Part shown: piece after piece, positions 49,581-58,783 of the stretch
Position numbering within the stretch: the first letter of the stretch is position 1
Layout of the letters: each line of letters starts with the position of its first letter
Assembly: GCA_019113745.1 (NCBI GenBank)
Contig: DXGV01000056.1
Coordinates: forward strand, 1 to 64,000
Direction of reading: 5' to 3'
Source of the DNA: Candidatus Blautia intestinavium
GTDB lineage: Bacteria > Bacillota > Clostridia > Lachnospirales > Lachnospiraceae
Length of the DNA: 64,000 nt
Translations under genes and position numbers: made by a program
Notes under the pieces: generated by a model
Told to the model about the DNA's origin: nothing
The model's database searches: none
What the model saw: the letters and a program-made list of their open reading frames with translations, nothing else

Positions 49581-51122
49581 GTGACAAGATTCCAGAAAGT
49601 GTTCTGCGTGATTTTAAGTCTGTGTTTCTTTGCGGTTCTGGCAATGGCGCCGGAATGGCTTTTTCTTGGCGGGAATATATACAGACAGCTTCCGCTGTAC
49701 CGCTTTCTGGAAGAAAAAGCCAGAAGTATGTCCCAGAGGGATGATCCGGAGACTTATGAGCTTCTGGTGGAAAACAATATCCGGTATCTGGAGAGGCAGA
49801 TTGAGGAGGAAAACCGTATTTCCGGTCAGGAGTATCCGGAAGAAAACGCGGAGACAGCGGACAGGCATACCCAGGAGGCCGGGGAAGAGAACGGCATGGA
49901 ACAGGGAGAAAGTAAAGAACAGGCACAGAGCACGTCCGCGCCGACGGAGAGTCCGGAGAAAGCGGAAACCAACAATAAGGCAGGACAGGACGCATCGCGG
50001 AACACGCCGGAAAACAGGCAGAAAGAGAACAGCGCGGAACAGGAAGAAAAGAAAGAACAAGAAAAGAACACAACCCGGCCGACGGAAAGTCCGGAGAAAG
50101 CGGAAACCAACAATGAGGCAGGACAGGACGCATCGCGGAACACGCCGGAAAACAGGCAGAAAGAGAACGGCGCGGAGCAGGAAGAAAAGAAAGAACAGGA
50201 GCAGAACACAACCCGGCCGACAGAAAATCCGGAAGAATCAGAAGCAAATAATAAGGCAGGACAGTCCGGGACAGAAGGGCAGAAACCAGTGGAAACAGAG
50301 GATACGTCGGCGGCTCAGACCGCAGCCTCGGCGCTGCCTCATCCGGAGATCGACCTGGCTCCGGAGACTCTGGCGGATTATGATTATCTCCTGAATAATT
50401 TTTTTATTGTAGACCCAAAGACTTCTACCAGCGCGCAGCAGCTAAACGCCGCCGCTTTTCTGGCCGAGGATCTGTCCCTGGAGAAAACGCCGGACGCCCC
50501 TCAGATCCTGATCTACCACAGCCACTCGCAGGAGACTTTTGCGGATTCCCGGGAAGGCCGGGTGGAGGATACCATCGTAGGCGTGGGCGACTATCTGACG
50601 CAGCTTCTGACGGAAAAATACGGATATCAGGTGATCCACATAGCAGAAACCTTTGATCTGATAGACGGGGAGCTGGACAGGAGCGCCGCCTATGATTATG
50701 CAAGGCCGTATATCGAACAGGTGCTGGCGGAAAATCCTACGGTAGAAGTGGTGATAGACCTGCACCGGGACGGAGTGCCGGAGGACCGGCGTCTTGTTAC
50801 AGAGATCAATGGAAAACCCACGGCTCAGATCATGTTTTACAATGGGTTGAGCTACACAGCCGGCGAAGGACAGGTAAGCTACCTTCCCAATCCTTACATA
50901 CAGGATAATCTGGCCTTTTCCTTTCAGCTCGAATATCAGGCTGCCCAGTACTATCCGAAGCTTTACAGAGGGATCTATCTGGCGGCGTTAAGGTATAATC
51001 TGCATCTGAAGCCCAGGGCCCTTCTTCTGGAAGCAGGAGCTCAGACGAATACGGTGCAGGAGGTTAAAAACGCCATGGAGCCTTTTGCGGATATCCTGAA
51101 CAGAGTGCTGGCGGGAGATTGA
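49581..51122 (+). CDS. spoIIP: Stage II sporulation protein P with an expanded Glu-rich repeat linker
   Basis: A 513-residue membrane-anchored amidase/endopeptidase that remodels septal peptidoglycan during engulfment. An N-terminal membrane anchor (VFCVILSLCFFAVLAMAPEWLF) leads to a long linker. From about residue 230 the SpoIIP domain begins, with the zinc residues in ILIYHSHSQETF, VVIDLHRDGVPE and LLLEAGAQTNTVQE. The linker (about residues 80-245) holds a 46-residue unit repeated at least twice almost perfectly (DNA period 138 bases, about 49944-50220). AGAGGTGAT precedes a GTG start at 49581. Confidence 0.93.
   Translation: MTRFQKVFCVILSLCFFAVLAMAPEWLFLGGNIYRQLPLYRFLEEKARSMSQRDDPETYELLVENNIRYLERQIEEENRISGQEYPEENAETADRHTQEAGEENGMEQGESKEQAQSTSAPTESPEKAETNNKAGQDASRNTPENRQKENSAEQEEKKEQEKNTTRPTESPEKAETNNEAGQDASRNTPENRQKENGAEQEEKKEQEQNTTRPTENPEESEANNKAGQSGTEGQKPVETEDTSAAQTAASALPHPEIDLAPETLADYDYLLNNFFIVDPKTSTSAQQLNAAAFLAEDLSLEKTPDAPQILIYHSHSQETFADSREGRVEDTIVGVGDYLTQLLTEKYGYQVIHIAETFDLIDGELDRSAAYDYARPYIEQVLAENPTVEVVIDLHRDGVPEDRRLVTEINGKPTAQIMFYNGLSYTAGEGQVSYLPNPYIQDNLAFSFQLEYQAAQYYPKLYRGIYLAALRYNLHLKPRALLLEAGAQTNTVQEVKNAMEPFADILNRVLAGD
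49944..50240 (+). repeat. Tandem 138-base repeats inside spoIIP
   Basis: Two nearly identical 138-base units plus the start of a third encode TESPEKAETNN, AGQDASRNTPENRQKEN and AEQEEKKEQE. The unit keeps the frame and lengthens a charged, disordered linker. Near-identity implies recent duplication. Confidence 0.88.
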
Positions 51123-51150
51123 ACATGAGTTTTCGTAAACGAAAAAACAC

Positions 51151-51179
51151 TTGTAAATCTGAACGTACGTTTGTATAAT
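51151..51179 (+). promoter_or_regulatory. Promoter with a LexA-like box, upstream of lepA
   Basis: TTGTAA (51151-51156), 17 bases, TATAAT (51174-51179). The spacer holds GAACGTACGTTT (51161-51172), which fits the Firmicutes LexA/DinR pattern GAACRNRYGTTY. This promoter would start at about 51186, just before a 14-codon ORF. It is not the promoter nearest to lepA. Confidence 0.5.
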
Positions 51180-51189
51180 GAAAACATCA

Positions 51190-51234
51190 ATGCGACGAGT
51201 GCGCATGTGTGCGGCGGTTAGATGCGAACTGTAA
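51190..51234 (+). CDS. Candidate 14-residue leaderless peptide (MRRVRMCAAVRCEL)
   Basis: Fourteen codons followed by TAA, with the ATG only a few bases from the predicted transcription start, so it would be translated as a leaderless or near-leaderless mRNA. The peptide is Arg-rich with two Cys. The RNA downstream can form stems (GCGGCGG with CCGCCGC, GATGC with GCATC), the second arms lying just before the lepA promoter, which would suit attenuation. No evidence of conservation can be given here. Confidence 0.3.
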   Translation: MRRVRMCAAVRCEL

Positions 51235-51295
51235 TCATCAGGAGCATGCATCGCCCAAAAACGCCTGCGATATCTGGACTTGCCGCCGCCAGGTG

Positions 51296-51304
51296 TGCTA
51301 TAAT
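51296..51304 (+). promoter_or_regulatory. Extended -10 promoter of lepA
   Basis: TGCTATAAT (51296-51304; TATAAT at 51299-51304) is an extended -10 without a matching -35. It lies 155 bases before lepA. The 336-base spoIIP-lepA gap otherwise holds the LexA-like promoter, the 14-codon ORF and its stems. Confidence 0.5.
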
Positions 51305-51458
51305 GGGGCACGAATATGACAGGAACTTTTACATGACGGCGCCGGGGGCGGACAGATATATATATTTTTTATAAACAGATCCGCAGCGTCATGAAACGGG
51401 ATTTTAATCTGCCCCGGCATTGTCGTCATATGGAGATAAAGAGGAGGAAAAACGCAGA

Positions 51459-53267
51459 GTGACAGATCAGAGTAAAATTCGTAATTTCTGTATTATCGCA
51501 CATATTGATCATGGGAAGTCTACTTTGGCAGACCGGATTATAGAAAAGACAGGACTTCTGACAGAGAGAGAAATGCAGTCTCAGGTACTTGACAATATGG
51601 ATCTGGAGAGGGAGAGGGGAATCACTATCAAATCCCAGGCAGTGCGTATTGTATATAAGGCCAACGACGGCGAAGAATATATTTTCAATCTGATAGATAC
51701 ACCGGGGCATGTGGACTTTAACTATGAAGTGTCCAGAAGCCTTGCCGCCTGCGACGGCGCGATACTTGTAGTGGACGCGGCCCAGGGGATTGAGGCGCAG
51801 ACGCTTGCCAACGTATATCTGGCCCTTGATCATGACCTGGACGTGCTTCCGGTGATCAATAAGATCGACCTGCCAAGCGCGGACCCCCAGAGGGTGATCA
51901 ACGAGATTGAGGACGTGATCGGGCTGGAGGCTCAGGACGCCCCGCAGATTTCAGCCAAAACAGGTCAGAATATAGAGGAAGTGCTGGAACAGATCGTGAA
52001 AAAGATCCCCGCGCCCAAAGGAGACGCGGAAGCTCCTTTGAAGGCTCTGATCTTTGATTCTGTTTACGACTCCTATAAAGGCGTTATCGTGTTCTGCCGT
52101 CTGATGGACGGACGGATAAAAAAGGGCACAAAAGTCAGGATGATGGCTACCGGATTTACCGCAGAGGTGGTAGAAGCAGGATATTTCGGCGCAGGGCGCT
52201 TTATCCCATGCGAGGAACTGACTGCGGGAATGGTGGGATATTTTACCGCCAGCATTAAAAATGTAAGGGATACCCGTGTGGGCGATACAGTGACAGAGGA
52301 CGGAAGACCCTGCTCCGAGGCGCTTCCTGGATACAAAAAGGTTCAGCCCATGGTTTACTGCGGGTTGTACCCCGCGGACGGCGCGAAATACGGAGACTTA
52401 AGGGACGCCCTTGAGAAACTTCAGCTCAACGACGCTTCCTTATTCTATGAGCCGGAGACTTCCGTAGCCCTTGGCTTCGGATTCCGCTGCGGATTCCTGG
52501 GACTGCTCCACCTGGAGATCATCCAGGAGCGCCTGGAAAGAGAATATAATCTGGATCTGGTGACAACCGCCCCCAGCGTTATCTATAAAGTATATAAGAC
52601 CAATGGAGAAGTTATCGACCTTACCAATCCTACGAACCTTCCCGATCCGTCAGAAATCGACTACATGGAAGAACCTATGGTCAATGCGGAGATTATGGTA
52701 ACTACCGAATATATAGGCGCGATCATGGAGCTTTGCCAGGAGCGCCGGGGACAGTACATCGGCATGGATTATATGGAAGAAACAAGAGCGCTTCTTAAAT
52801 ATAAGCTGCCGCTGAACGAGATCATTTATGATTTCTTTGACGCGCTGAAATCAAGATCCAGAGGATACGCCTCTCTTGACTATGAACTCTGCGGATATGA
52901 GCGCAGCGAGCTGGTGAAGCTGGATATTCTGGTGAACAGAGAAGAAGTGGACGCTCTTTCCTTTATCGTCCACGCCGACACTGCTTATGAGAGAGGACGT
53001 AAGATGTGCGAGAAGCTGAAAGAGGAGATTCCGAGGCAGCTTTTTGAGATTCCTATCCAGGCGGCCATCGGCAGCAAGATCATAGCCAGAGAGACAGTAA
53101 AAGCGATGAGAAAAGACGTTCTCGCCAAGTGCTACGGCGGCGATATTACCCGTAAGAAGAAACTTCTGGAAAAGCAGAAGGAAGGAAAGAAGCGTATGCG
53201 CCAGATCGGAAACGTAGAAATTCCGCAGAAGGCGTTTATGAGCGTTTTGAAGCTGGACGATAAATGA
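51459..53267 (+). CDS. lepA: Elongation factor 4 (LepA)
   Basis: A 602-residue ribosomal GTPase. G1 is AHIDHGKST, the switch region contains [11 protein letters not shown]3 is [15 protein letters not shown]4 NKIDLPSA and G5 SAKTG. The C-terminal LepA-specific domain includes [21 protein letters not shown] and [10 protein letters not shown]-like residues ([17 protein letters not shown]). AGAGGAGG lies nine bases before a GTG at 51459, which gives the conserved N-terminus; a longer frame from 51420 is less likely. Its stop overlaps the next gene's ATG (ATGA). Confidence 0.96.
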   Translation: MTDQSKIRNFCIIAHIDHGKSTLADRIIEKTGLLTEREMQSQVLDNMDLERERGITIKSQAVRIVYKANDGEEYIFNLIDTPGHVDFNYEVSRSLAACDGAILVVDAAQGIEAQTLANVYLALDHDLDVLPVINKIDLPSADPQRVINEIEDVIGLEAQDAPQISAKTGQNIEEVLEQIVKKIPAPKGDAEAPLKALIFDSVYDSYKGVIVFCRLMDGRIKKGTKVRMMATGFTAEVVEAGYFGAGRFIPCEELTAGMVGYFTASIKNVRDTRVGDTVTEDGRPCSEALPGYKKVQPMVYCGLYPADGAKYGDLRDALEKLQLNDASLFYEPETSVALGFGFRCGFLGLLHLEIIQERLEREYNLDLVTTAPSVIYKVYKTNGEVIDLTNPTNLPDPSEIDYMEEPMVNAEIMVTTEYIGAIMELCQERRGQYIGMDYMEETRALLKYKLPLNEIIYDFFDALKSRSRGYASLDYELCGYERSELVKLDILVNREEVDALSFIVHADTAYERGRKMCEKLKEEIPRQLFEIPIQAAIGSKIIARETVKAMRKDVLAKCYGGDITRKKKLLEKQKEGKKRMRQIGNVEIPQKAFMSVLKLDDK

Positions 53268-53617
53268 TGGTGGAAATGATGAGGAATATAAAAAAATTAT
53301 CAGCAGTAACTCTGGCGGTCCTGCTCTGCACAGCGCTGGCAGGCTGCGGCTGCGGGAAGAAAAAAACTGATCCCGCCTCAGAGCAGGTGCTGAAGATCAG
53401 CATCACTCCGGAGCCTTCTCCTACGCCCGCCCCGGAAGAAATAAATCCGGAGGCAGTTGTTACAAATGGGGATTTTACCATGGTGAACGGTTATCTCGCC
53501 GACGGCGCGGCTTCCGGGGGTTCCGGACAGGCATCCTCCGCGGAACAGACAAATGAAAATGACGGCGGCGAAACCACAGAGACAGATTCACAGGAGAATG
53601 CCGTTGAAGAACAATAA
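53264..53617 (+). CDS. Small acidic lipoprotein between lepA and hemW
   Basis: A 117-residue lipoprotein with a signal peptide and lipobox LAGC (Cys28, followed by GCGKKK), then a short Pro/Thr spacer ([10 protein letters not shown]) and a Gly/Ser/Glu-rich tail with no recognised domain. Its first ATG overlaps the lepA stop (ATGA); in-frame ATGs at 53276 and 53279, behind GGTGG, are possible starts. Its end overlaps the beginning of hemW, so all three genes are coupled. Confidence 0.75.
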   Translation: MMVEMMRNIKKLSAVTLAVLLCTALAGCGCGKKKTDPASEQVLKISITPEPSPTPAPEEINPEAVVTNGDFTMVNGYLADGAASGGSGQASSAEQTNENDGGETTETDSQENAVEEQ

Positions 53618-54749
53618 AAAAATTCCCATGGAACTGTATATTCACATCCCCTTTTGTGTGAAAAAATGCGACTACTGCGATTTCCTTTCCGGTCCGGCGG
53701 ACGGGGAAAGGAAAAAGGCTTATACAGAGGCTCTGCTGGCCGAGATCAGGGGCATCCCTCTTTCAGAGAGAGCGAGCAGGGAAATAATTTCCGTATTTAT
53801 CGGCGGGGGGACTCCCTCGCTTATAGAAGCCGCAGATGTGGAGAGGATTCTGGAAACCCTCCGGAAGTATTTTTCTTTTTCCCCTGACGCGGAAATCACA
53901 ATAGAGGCAAATCCCGGTACGCTTACCGGGGAAAAGCTTGAAATATACCGGAAGGCCGGGATAGGAAGGCTCAGTCTCGGCCTTCAGTCCACAGAGGACA
54001 GGTTGCTCCGGACGCTTGGGCGGATACATACCTGGCAGGATTTTCTGGAAAGCTACCGGAAGGCGCGGCAGGCAGGGTTTGAAAATATCAACGTGGATCT
54101 CATGTGCGCCGTGCCCGGCCAGACTTATAAGGACTGGATCAGCAGTCTGCGGACAGTCGCTGAGCTGAGTCCGGAGCATATTTCCGCCTACAGTCTGATC
54201 ATTGAACCGGGAACGCCTTTTGCCGGAAGAAAACTGGATCTTCCGGATGAGGACACAGAATACCGGATGTATGAAGATACGGCGTCGGTATTGGAAGAAT
54301 ACGGATACGAACAATATGAAATTTCAAATTACGCCCGTAAAGGATATGCCTGCCGTCATAATATCGGATACTGGATAGGGACGGACTATCTGGGGATCGG
54401 TCTTGGAGCGTCTTCGCTTTTTGCGGGAAGGCGCTTTTGCAATACAGACAGTATGGAGCAATACCTGAAATACAGCTCCGTCCCCGAAAAAATCCGCAAA
54501 GATACAGTTGTGCTTACGAAAAAAGAGCAGGAAGAGGAATTTATGTTTCTGGGACTGAGAATGACAGAAGGCGTTTCCGAAAAAAAATTCCGACTCCGGT
54601 TCGGAATCCCTATGGAGCAGATTTATGGAGAGGTGCTGGAAAAATACAAAAATATGGGTTTTCTGGAGAAAAAAGAAGATTTCTGGAGATTTACGCGGAA
54701 AGGGATCCATGTAAGCAACCATATTCTGGCGGATTTTCTTCAGGACTGA
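53604..54749 (+). CDS. hemW: Heme chaperone HemW (radical SAM)
   Basis: A 381-residue radical SAM protein related to coproporphyrinogen dehydrogenase. The cluster motif is CVKKCDYC near residue 18 (CxxxCxxC, preceded by YIHIPF). VFIGGGTPSLI, ANPGTL, RLSLGLQS, NVDLMCAVPGQT and the HemW-type DYLGIGLGASSLFAG follow. HemW lacks the extra N-terminal Arg residues of HemN and binds heme for insertion into respiratory enzymes. AGGAG at 53592 fits a TTG at 53604 best; the ATGs at 53598 and 53628 are less well spaced. Confidence 0.92.
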   Translation: MKNNKKIPMELYIHIPFCVKKCDYCDFLSGPADGERKKAYTEALLAEIRGIPLSERASREIISVFIGGGTPSLIEAADVERILETLRKYFSFSPDAEITIEANPGTLTGEKLEIYRKAGIGRLSLGLQSTEDRLLRTLGRIHTWQDFLESYRKARQAGFENINVDLMCAVPGQTYKDWISSLRTVAELSPEHISAYSLIIEPGTPFAGRKLDLPDEDTEYRMYEDTASVLEEYGYEQYEISNYARKGYACRHNIGYWIGTDYLGIGLGASSLFAGRRFCNTDSMEQYLKYSSVPEKIRKDTVVLTKKEQEEEFMFLGLRMTEGVSEKKFRLRFGIPMEQIYGEVLEKYKNMGFLEKKEDFWRFTRKGIHVSNHILADFLQD

Positions 54750-54840
54750 GGCAGCATATTTTCCGGCGGGGCGAGAAAAATACAGATAAACAGCAGGGCA
54801 GCCTGCCGGCGTGATATATACAGAAAAGCAGGAGGAAAAA

Positions 54841-57681
54841 ATGACGGAACATACATCGAACAGGAAGTTTATTAAAATACGCGGCGCAAATGTAAATAAC
54901 CTGAAAAATCTCAGTGTGGATATACCAAGAGATCAGTTTGTAGTGCTGACGGGAGTCAGCGGCTCCGGAAAATCCTCCCTGGCTTTCGATACGATTTACG
55001 CGGAGGGACAGAGAAGATATATGGAATCCCTGTCCTCTTACGCAAGACAGTTCCTGGGGCAGATGGAAAAGCCGGATGTGGAGATGATCGAGGGACTTCC
55101 CCCGGCGATCTCCATTGACCAGAAATCAACGAACCGGAACCCGAGATCCACAGTGGGAACGGTAACGGAGATCTATGATTATCTTCGTCTTCTTTATGCG
55201 AGAGTCGGGATCCCTCATTGTCCCAAATGCGGCAAGGAGATTAAAAAGCAGACGGTAGACCAGATGGTGGACCATATTATGGAGCTTCCGGAACGCACAA
55301 GGATACAGCTTCTGGCTCCTGTGGTCCGGGGTCGGAAGGGCACACATGCAAAACTTCTCGATCAGGCAAAGAGAAGCGGCTACGTCCGCGTACAGATCGA
55401 CGGAAGTCTCTATGAGCTGTCCGAGGAGATCAAACTGGATAAAAACATCAAACATAATATTGAAATTATCGTAGACCGACTTGTTGTGAAGCCGGGTATT
55501 GAAAAGAGACTGTCTGATTCCATAGAAACAGTGCTGGAGCTGTCAGACGGTCTTTTGATGGTAGATACCATGGACGGGAATATCATGACCTTCAGCCAGA
55601 GTTTTTCCTGTCCGGACTGCCAGATCAGCATTGACGAGATAGAACCCAGGAGCTTTTCCTTTAATAATCCTTTCGGAGCCTGCCCGGACTGTTTCGGCCT
55701 GGGATACAAAATGGAGTTTGACGAGGATCTGATGATCCCGGATAAGTCCCTGAGTATTCTTCAGGGCGCCATCACCGTTATGGGATGGCAGTCCTGCACA
55801 GATAAGGGCAGCTTTACCCGGGCGATCCTGGACGCTCTGGCGAAGGAGTATCATTTCAGCCTGGACACACCCTTTCAGGATTATCCCCAGGAGATCAAAG
55901 ATATCCTGATCCATGGAACAAACGGCCGTTCTGTGAAGGTTTACTATAAAGGACAGAGGGGCGAGGGCGTTTATGACGTGGCCTTTCCGGGACTGATCAA
56001 AAATGTGGAGCAGAGGTACAGAGAAACAGGTTCCGATGCCATGAAGCAGGAATATGAGACGTTTATGCGGATCACGCCCTGTAAGACATGTAAAGGGCAA
56101 CGATTAAAAAAGGAGTCTCTGGCAGTTACCGTAGGCGGAAAAAATATTTATGAGCTGACGGCGCTTTCCATAGAAAACCTGAAAAAATTTATGGATGAGC
56201 TGAAGCTTACAGAGCAGCAGGAGCTGATCGGAAAGCAGATCTTAAAGGAGATCCGGGCGAGAGTAGGCTTCCTTGCGGAAGTAGGGCTGGATTATCTGTC
56301 CTTAAGCCGCGCGACCTCCACACTTTCCGGCGGAGAGGCCCAGAGGATCCGCCTGGCGACCCAGATCGGCTCCGGGCTGGTGGGCGTGGCCTATATTCTG
56401 GACGAACCAAGTATCGGCCTGCATCAGAGGGATAACGACAAGCTTTTGAGAGCACTGATGCGTCTCAGGGATCTGGGGAACAGCCTTATCGTGGTGGAGC
56501 ATGACGAAGACACCATGCGGGCAGCCGACTGCGTGGTGGATATCGGCCCCGGAGCGGGGGAACACGGCGGAGAGCTGGTTGCTATCGGTACGGCGGAGGA
56601 TCTTATGAAAAACGAGAACTCCGTCACAGGCGCCTATCTGAGCGGAAAGCTGAAAATTCCGGTTCCGGAAACACGGAAGGAGCCTGCGGGCTGGATCCAT
56701 ATCAAAGGGGCGGCGGAAAATAATCTGAAACAGGTGAATGTGGATATTCCTCTGGGAGTGATGACCTGCGTTACAGGAGTCAGCGGCTCAGGAAAAAGCT
56801 CTCTGATCAATGAGGTTCTTTACAAGACGCTTGCCAGAGATCTGAACCGCGCAAGGACGATTCCCGGAAAACATAAGGCGATCCTGGGAACGGAGCAGCT
56901 TGACAAGGTGATCAGCATCGACCAGTCGCCTATTGGAAGGACGCCCCGGTCCAATCCCGCTACCTATACAGGCGTATTCGACCAGATCCGGGAGCTGTTC
57001 GCGTCTACGGCGGACGCAAAAGCAAGAGGTTACAAAAAAGGCCGTTTCAGCTTCAATGTGAAGGGGGGCCGGTGTGAAGCCTGCAGCGGAGACGGAATTA
57101 TCAAGATTGAGATGCATTTTCTTTCCGATGTATATGTGCCTTGCGAGGTCTGCAAGGGAAAGCGCTACAACCGGGAAACCCTGGAGGTAAAATATAAGGA
57201 CAAAAATATTTATGATGTCCTGAATATGACGGTGGAAGAAGCGATGGGATTTTTTGAAAATATCCCGTCTATCCGCAAAAAGATCGAAACCTTGTATGAC
57301 GTGGGGCTTTCCTATATCCGTCTGGGCCAGCCCTCCACAGAACTTTCCGGCGGCGAAGCCCAGAGGATCAAGCTTGCCACTGAGCTGAGCCGTAGGAGCA
57401 CCGGAAAAACCATCTATATCCTGGACGAGCCTACAACGGGCCTTCATTTTGCGGATGTCCATAAGCTGGTAGATATTCTCCGGAGGCTTACGGACGGCGG
57501 AAATACAGTGGTGGTCATCGAACATAATCTTGATGTGATCAAAACTGCGGATTATATTATCGACATGGGTCCGGAAGGCGGCGACCGCGGAGGAACAGTG
57601 ATCGCCGCAGGAACGCCGGAACAGATCGCCCGCGTTCCGGAATCTTATACTGGACAATACGTTGCGAAATATTTAAGATAA
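54841..57681 (+). CDS. uvrA: Excinuclease ABC subunit A
   Basis: A 946-residue damage-recognition ATPase of nucleotide excision repair with two ABC modules. The first Walker A is [12 protein letters not shown] near residue 40 and the second lies near 650 ([15 protein letters not shown]). The signature is LSGGEAQRI in both halves, with zinc fingers [12 protein letters not shown]...CPDC and CEACSGDG...CEVCKGKR. Length is normal. GCAGGAGG precedes the ATG at 54841. Confidence 0.97.
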   Translation: MTEHTSNRKFIKIRGANVNNLKNLSVDIPRDQFVVLTGVSGSGKSSLAFDTIYAEGQRRYMESLSSYARQFLGQMEKPDVEMIEGLPPAISIDQKSTNRNPRSTVGTVTEIYDYLRLLYARVGIPHCPKCGKEIKKQTVDQMVDHIMELPERTRIQLLAPVVRGRKGTHAKLLDQAKRSGYVRVQIDGSLYELSEEIKLDKNIKHNIEIIVDRLVVKPGIEKRLSDSIETVLELSDGLLMVDTMDGNIMTFSQSFSCPDCQISIDEIEPRSFSFNNPFGACPDCFGLGYKMEFDEDLMIPDKSLSILQGAITVMGWQSCTDKGSFTRAILDALAKEYHFSLDTPFQDYPQEIKDILIHGTNGRSVKVYYKGQRGEGVYDVAFPGLIKNVEQRYRETGSDAMKQEYETFMRITPCKTCKGQRLKKESLAVTVGGKNIYELTALSIENLKKFMDELKLTEQQELIGKQILKEIRARVGFLAEVGLDYLSLSRATSTLSGGEAQRIRLATQIGSGLVGVAYILDEPSIGLHQRDNDKLLRALMRLRDLGNSLIVVEHDEDTMRAADCVVDIGPGAGEHGGELVAIGTAEDLMKNENSVTGAYLSGKLKIPVPETRKEPAGWIHIKGAAENNLKQVNVDIPLGVMTCVTGVSGSGKSSLINEVLYKTLARDLNRARTIPGKHKAILGTEQLDKVISIDQSPIGRTPRSNPATYTGVFDQIRELFASTADAKARGYKKGRFSFNVKGGRCEACSGDGIIKIEMHFLSDVYVPCEVCKGKRYNRETLEVKYKDKNIYDVLNMTVEEAMGFFENIPSIRKKIETLYDVGLSYIRLGQPSTELSGGEAQRIKLATELSRRSTGKTIYILDEPTTGLHFADVHKLVDILRRLTDGGNTVVVIEHNLDVIKTADYIIDMGPEGGDRGGTVIAAGTPEQIARVPESYTGQYVAKYLR

Positions 57682-57708
57682 AAGAAAAACAGTGGAAAGG
57701 AGCCTTAT

Positions 57709-58698
57709 ATGCCGGCAAGTGATATCGGAATCGATCTTGGCACCAAAAACAGTCTGGTCTACTCTACAGGGAAAGGTCTTGTGCTTAAGGAACCGTCTGT
57801 TGTGGTTTATGATAAAGATACAGAAAAAATAAAGGCGATCGGAGAAGAAGCCCGTCAGATGGCCGGCCATATCACTTCTAATATGGAAATGATCCGGCCG
57901 ATCCGCCAGGGAGCCATTGCGGATTTTATTGTCATGGAAAAAATGCTGAAATATTTTATTTCCAAAGCCATGGGCAGGAGAGCGTTCCGGAAACCGCGGA
58001 TCAGTATCTGCGTGCCAAGCGGAAGTACGGAGATCGAACGCCGGGCAGTGGAAGAGGCCACCTATCAGGCTGGCGCAAGGGAGGTTTTTCTGGTGGAGGA
58101 ACCGATTGCCGCCGCTATTGGCTCCGGTGTGGATATCACCAAGCCTTTTGGCAATCTGATCGTGGACATCGGCGGAGGAACAACGGATACGGCCGTACTT
58201 TCTCTGGGAGGAGTTGTTGTTTCTTCTTCGATCAAGGTGGCAGGAGACACTTTCGATCAGGCGATCATGAACTATGTAAGAAGAAACCACAGTCTTTTCA
58301 TCGGTGAGGATGCTGCGGAAAACATCAAGATCCGGATCGGAACCGCGGTGGAGGAATCCACTCCTCAGGTGATGGAAGTGAAAGGAAGAAATGTGATTAC
58401 AGGACTTCCCAAGAAGGTAAAGCTTACGTCAGAGGAAATCAGGGTGGCTTTAAAGGACGCTACGGGGCAGATCGTGGACGCTGTTCACGGAGTTCTGGAA
58501 AAGACGCCGCCGGAACTTGCGGCGGATATTGTGGACAGGGGGATTGTTCTGGCCGGAGGAGGCGCTCTACTTCGGGGAATGGATACGCTGATCGAACAGA
58601 AAACAGGCGTCAGTACGCTGACAGTTCAGAATGCAATGAGCGTGGTGGCGGTAGGAACAGGAAAATATGCAGAGGTCATGGCCAAGATGGAAGAATAG
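57709..58698 (+). CDS. MreB/Mbl-family rod-shape actin homologue
   Basis: A 329-residue bacterial actin. Phosphate 1 is DIGIDLGTKNSLVY, phosphate 2 is LIVDIGGGTTDTAVLSLGG and the adenosine motif is IVLAGGGALLRGMD. PSGSTEIERRAVEEA and FLVEEPIAAAIG are MreB-specific. The N-terminus is short, without the usual membrane-binding helix. It is not next to mreCD, so it is probably a paralogue (Mbl/MreBH type) rather than the main mreB. AAAGGAG precedes the ATG. Confidence 0.92.
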   Translation: MPASDIGIDLGTKNSLVYSTGKGLVLKEPSVVVYDKDTEKIKAIGEEARQMAGHITSNMEMIRPIRQGAIADFIVMEKMLKYFISKAMGRRAFRKPRISICVPSGSTEIERRAVEEATYQAGAREVFLVEEPIAAAIGSGVDITKPFGNLIVDIGGGTTDTAVLSLGGVVVSSSIKVAGDTFDQAIMNYVRRNHSLFIGEDAAENIKIRIGTAVEESTPQVMEVKGRNVITGLPKKVKLTSEEIRVALKDATGQIVDAVHGVLEKTPPELAADIVDRGIVLAGGGALLRGMDTLIEQKTGVSTLTVQNAMSVVAVGTGKYAEVMAKMEE

Positions 58699-58783
58699 GC
58701 AGTGAAGTACGGGAAGAGGCAGCGTATAAATGGCAGATGTATGGGAAAAGGTGAACAGGGCGCCGGCCAGACAGGAGGAAGTT

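Noticed and set aside
49944-50240. CRISPR-like array
   Set aside because: The repeats are long, contiguous, in frame within spoIIP and have no spacers.
49630-50394. A 254-codon Arg-rich frame inside spoIIP
   Set aside because: It is the +1 frame of the Glu/Lys-rich repeat linker, and its Arg-rich composition is a by-product of that repeat.
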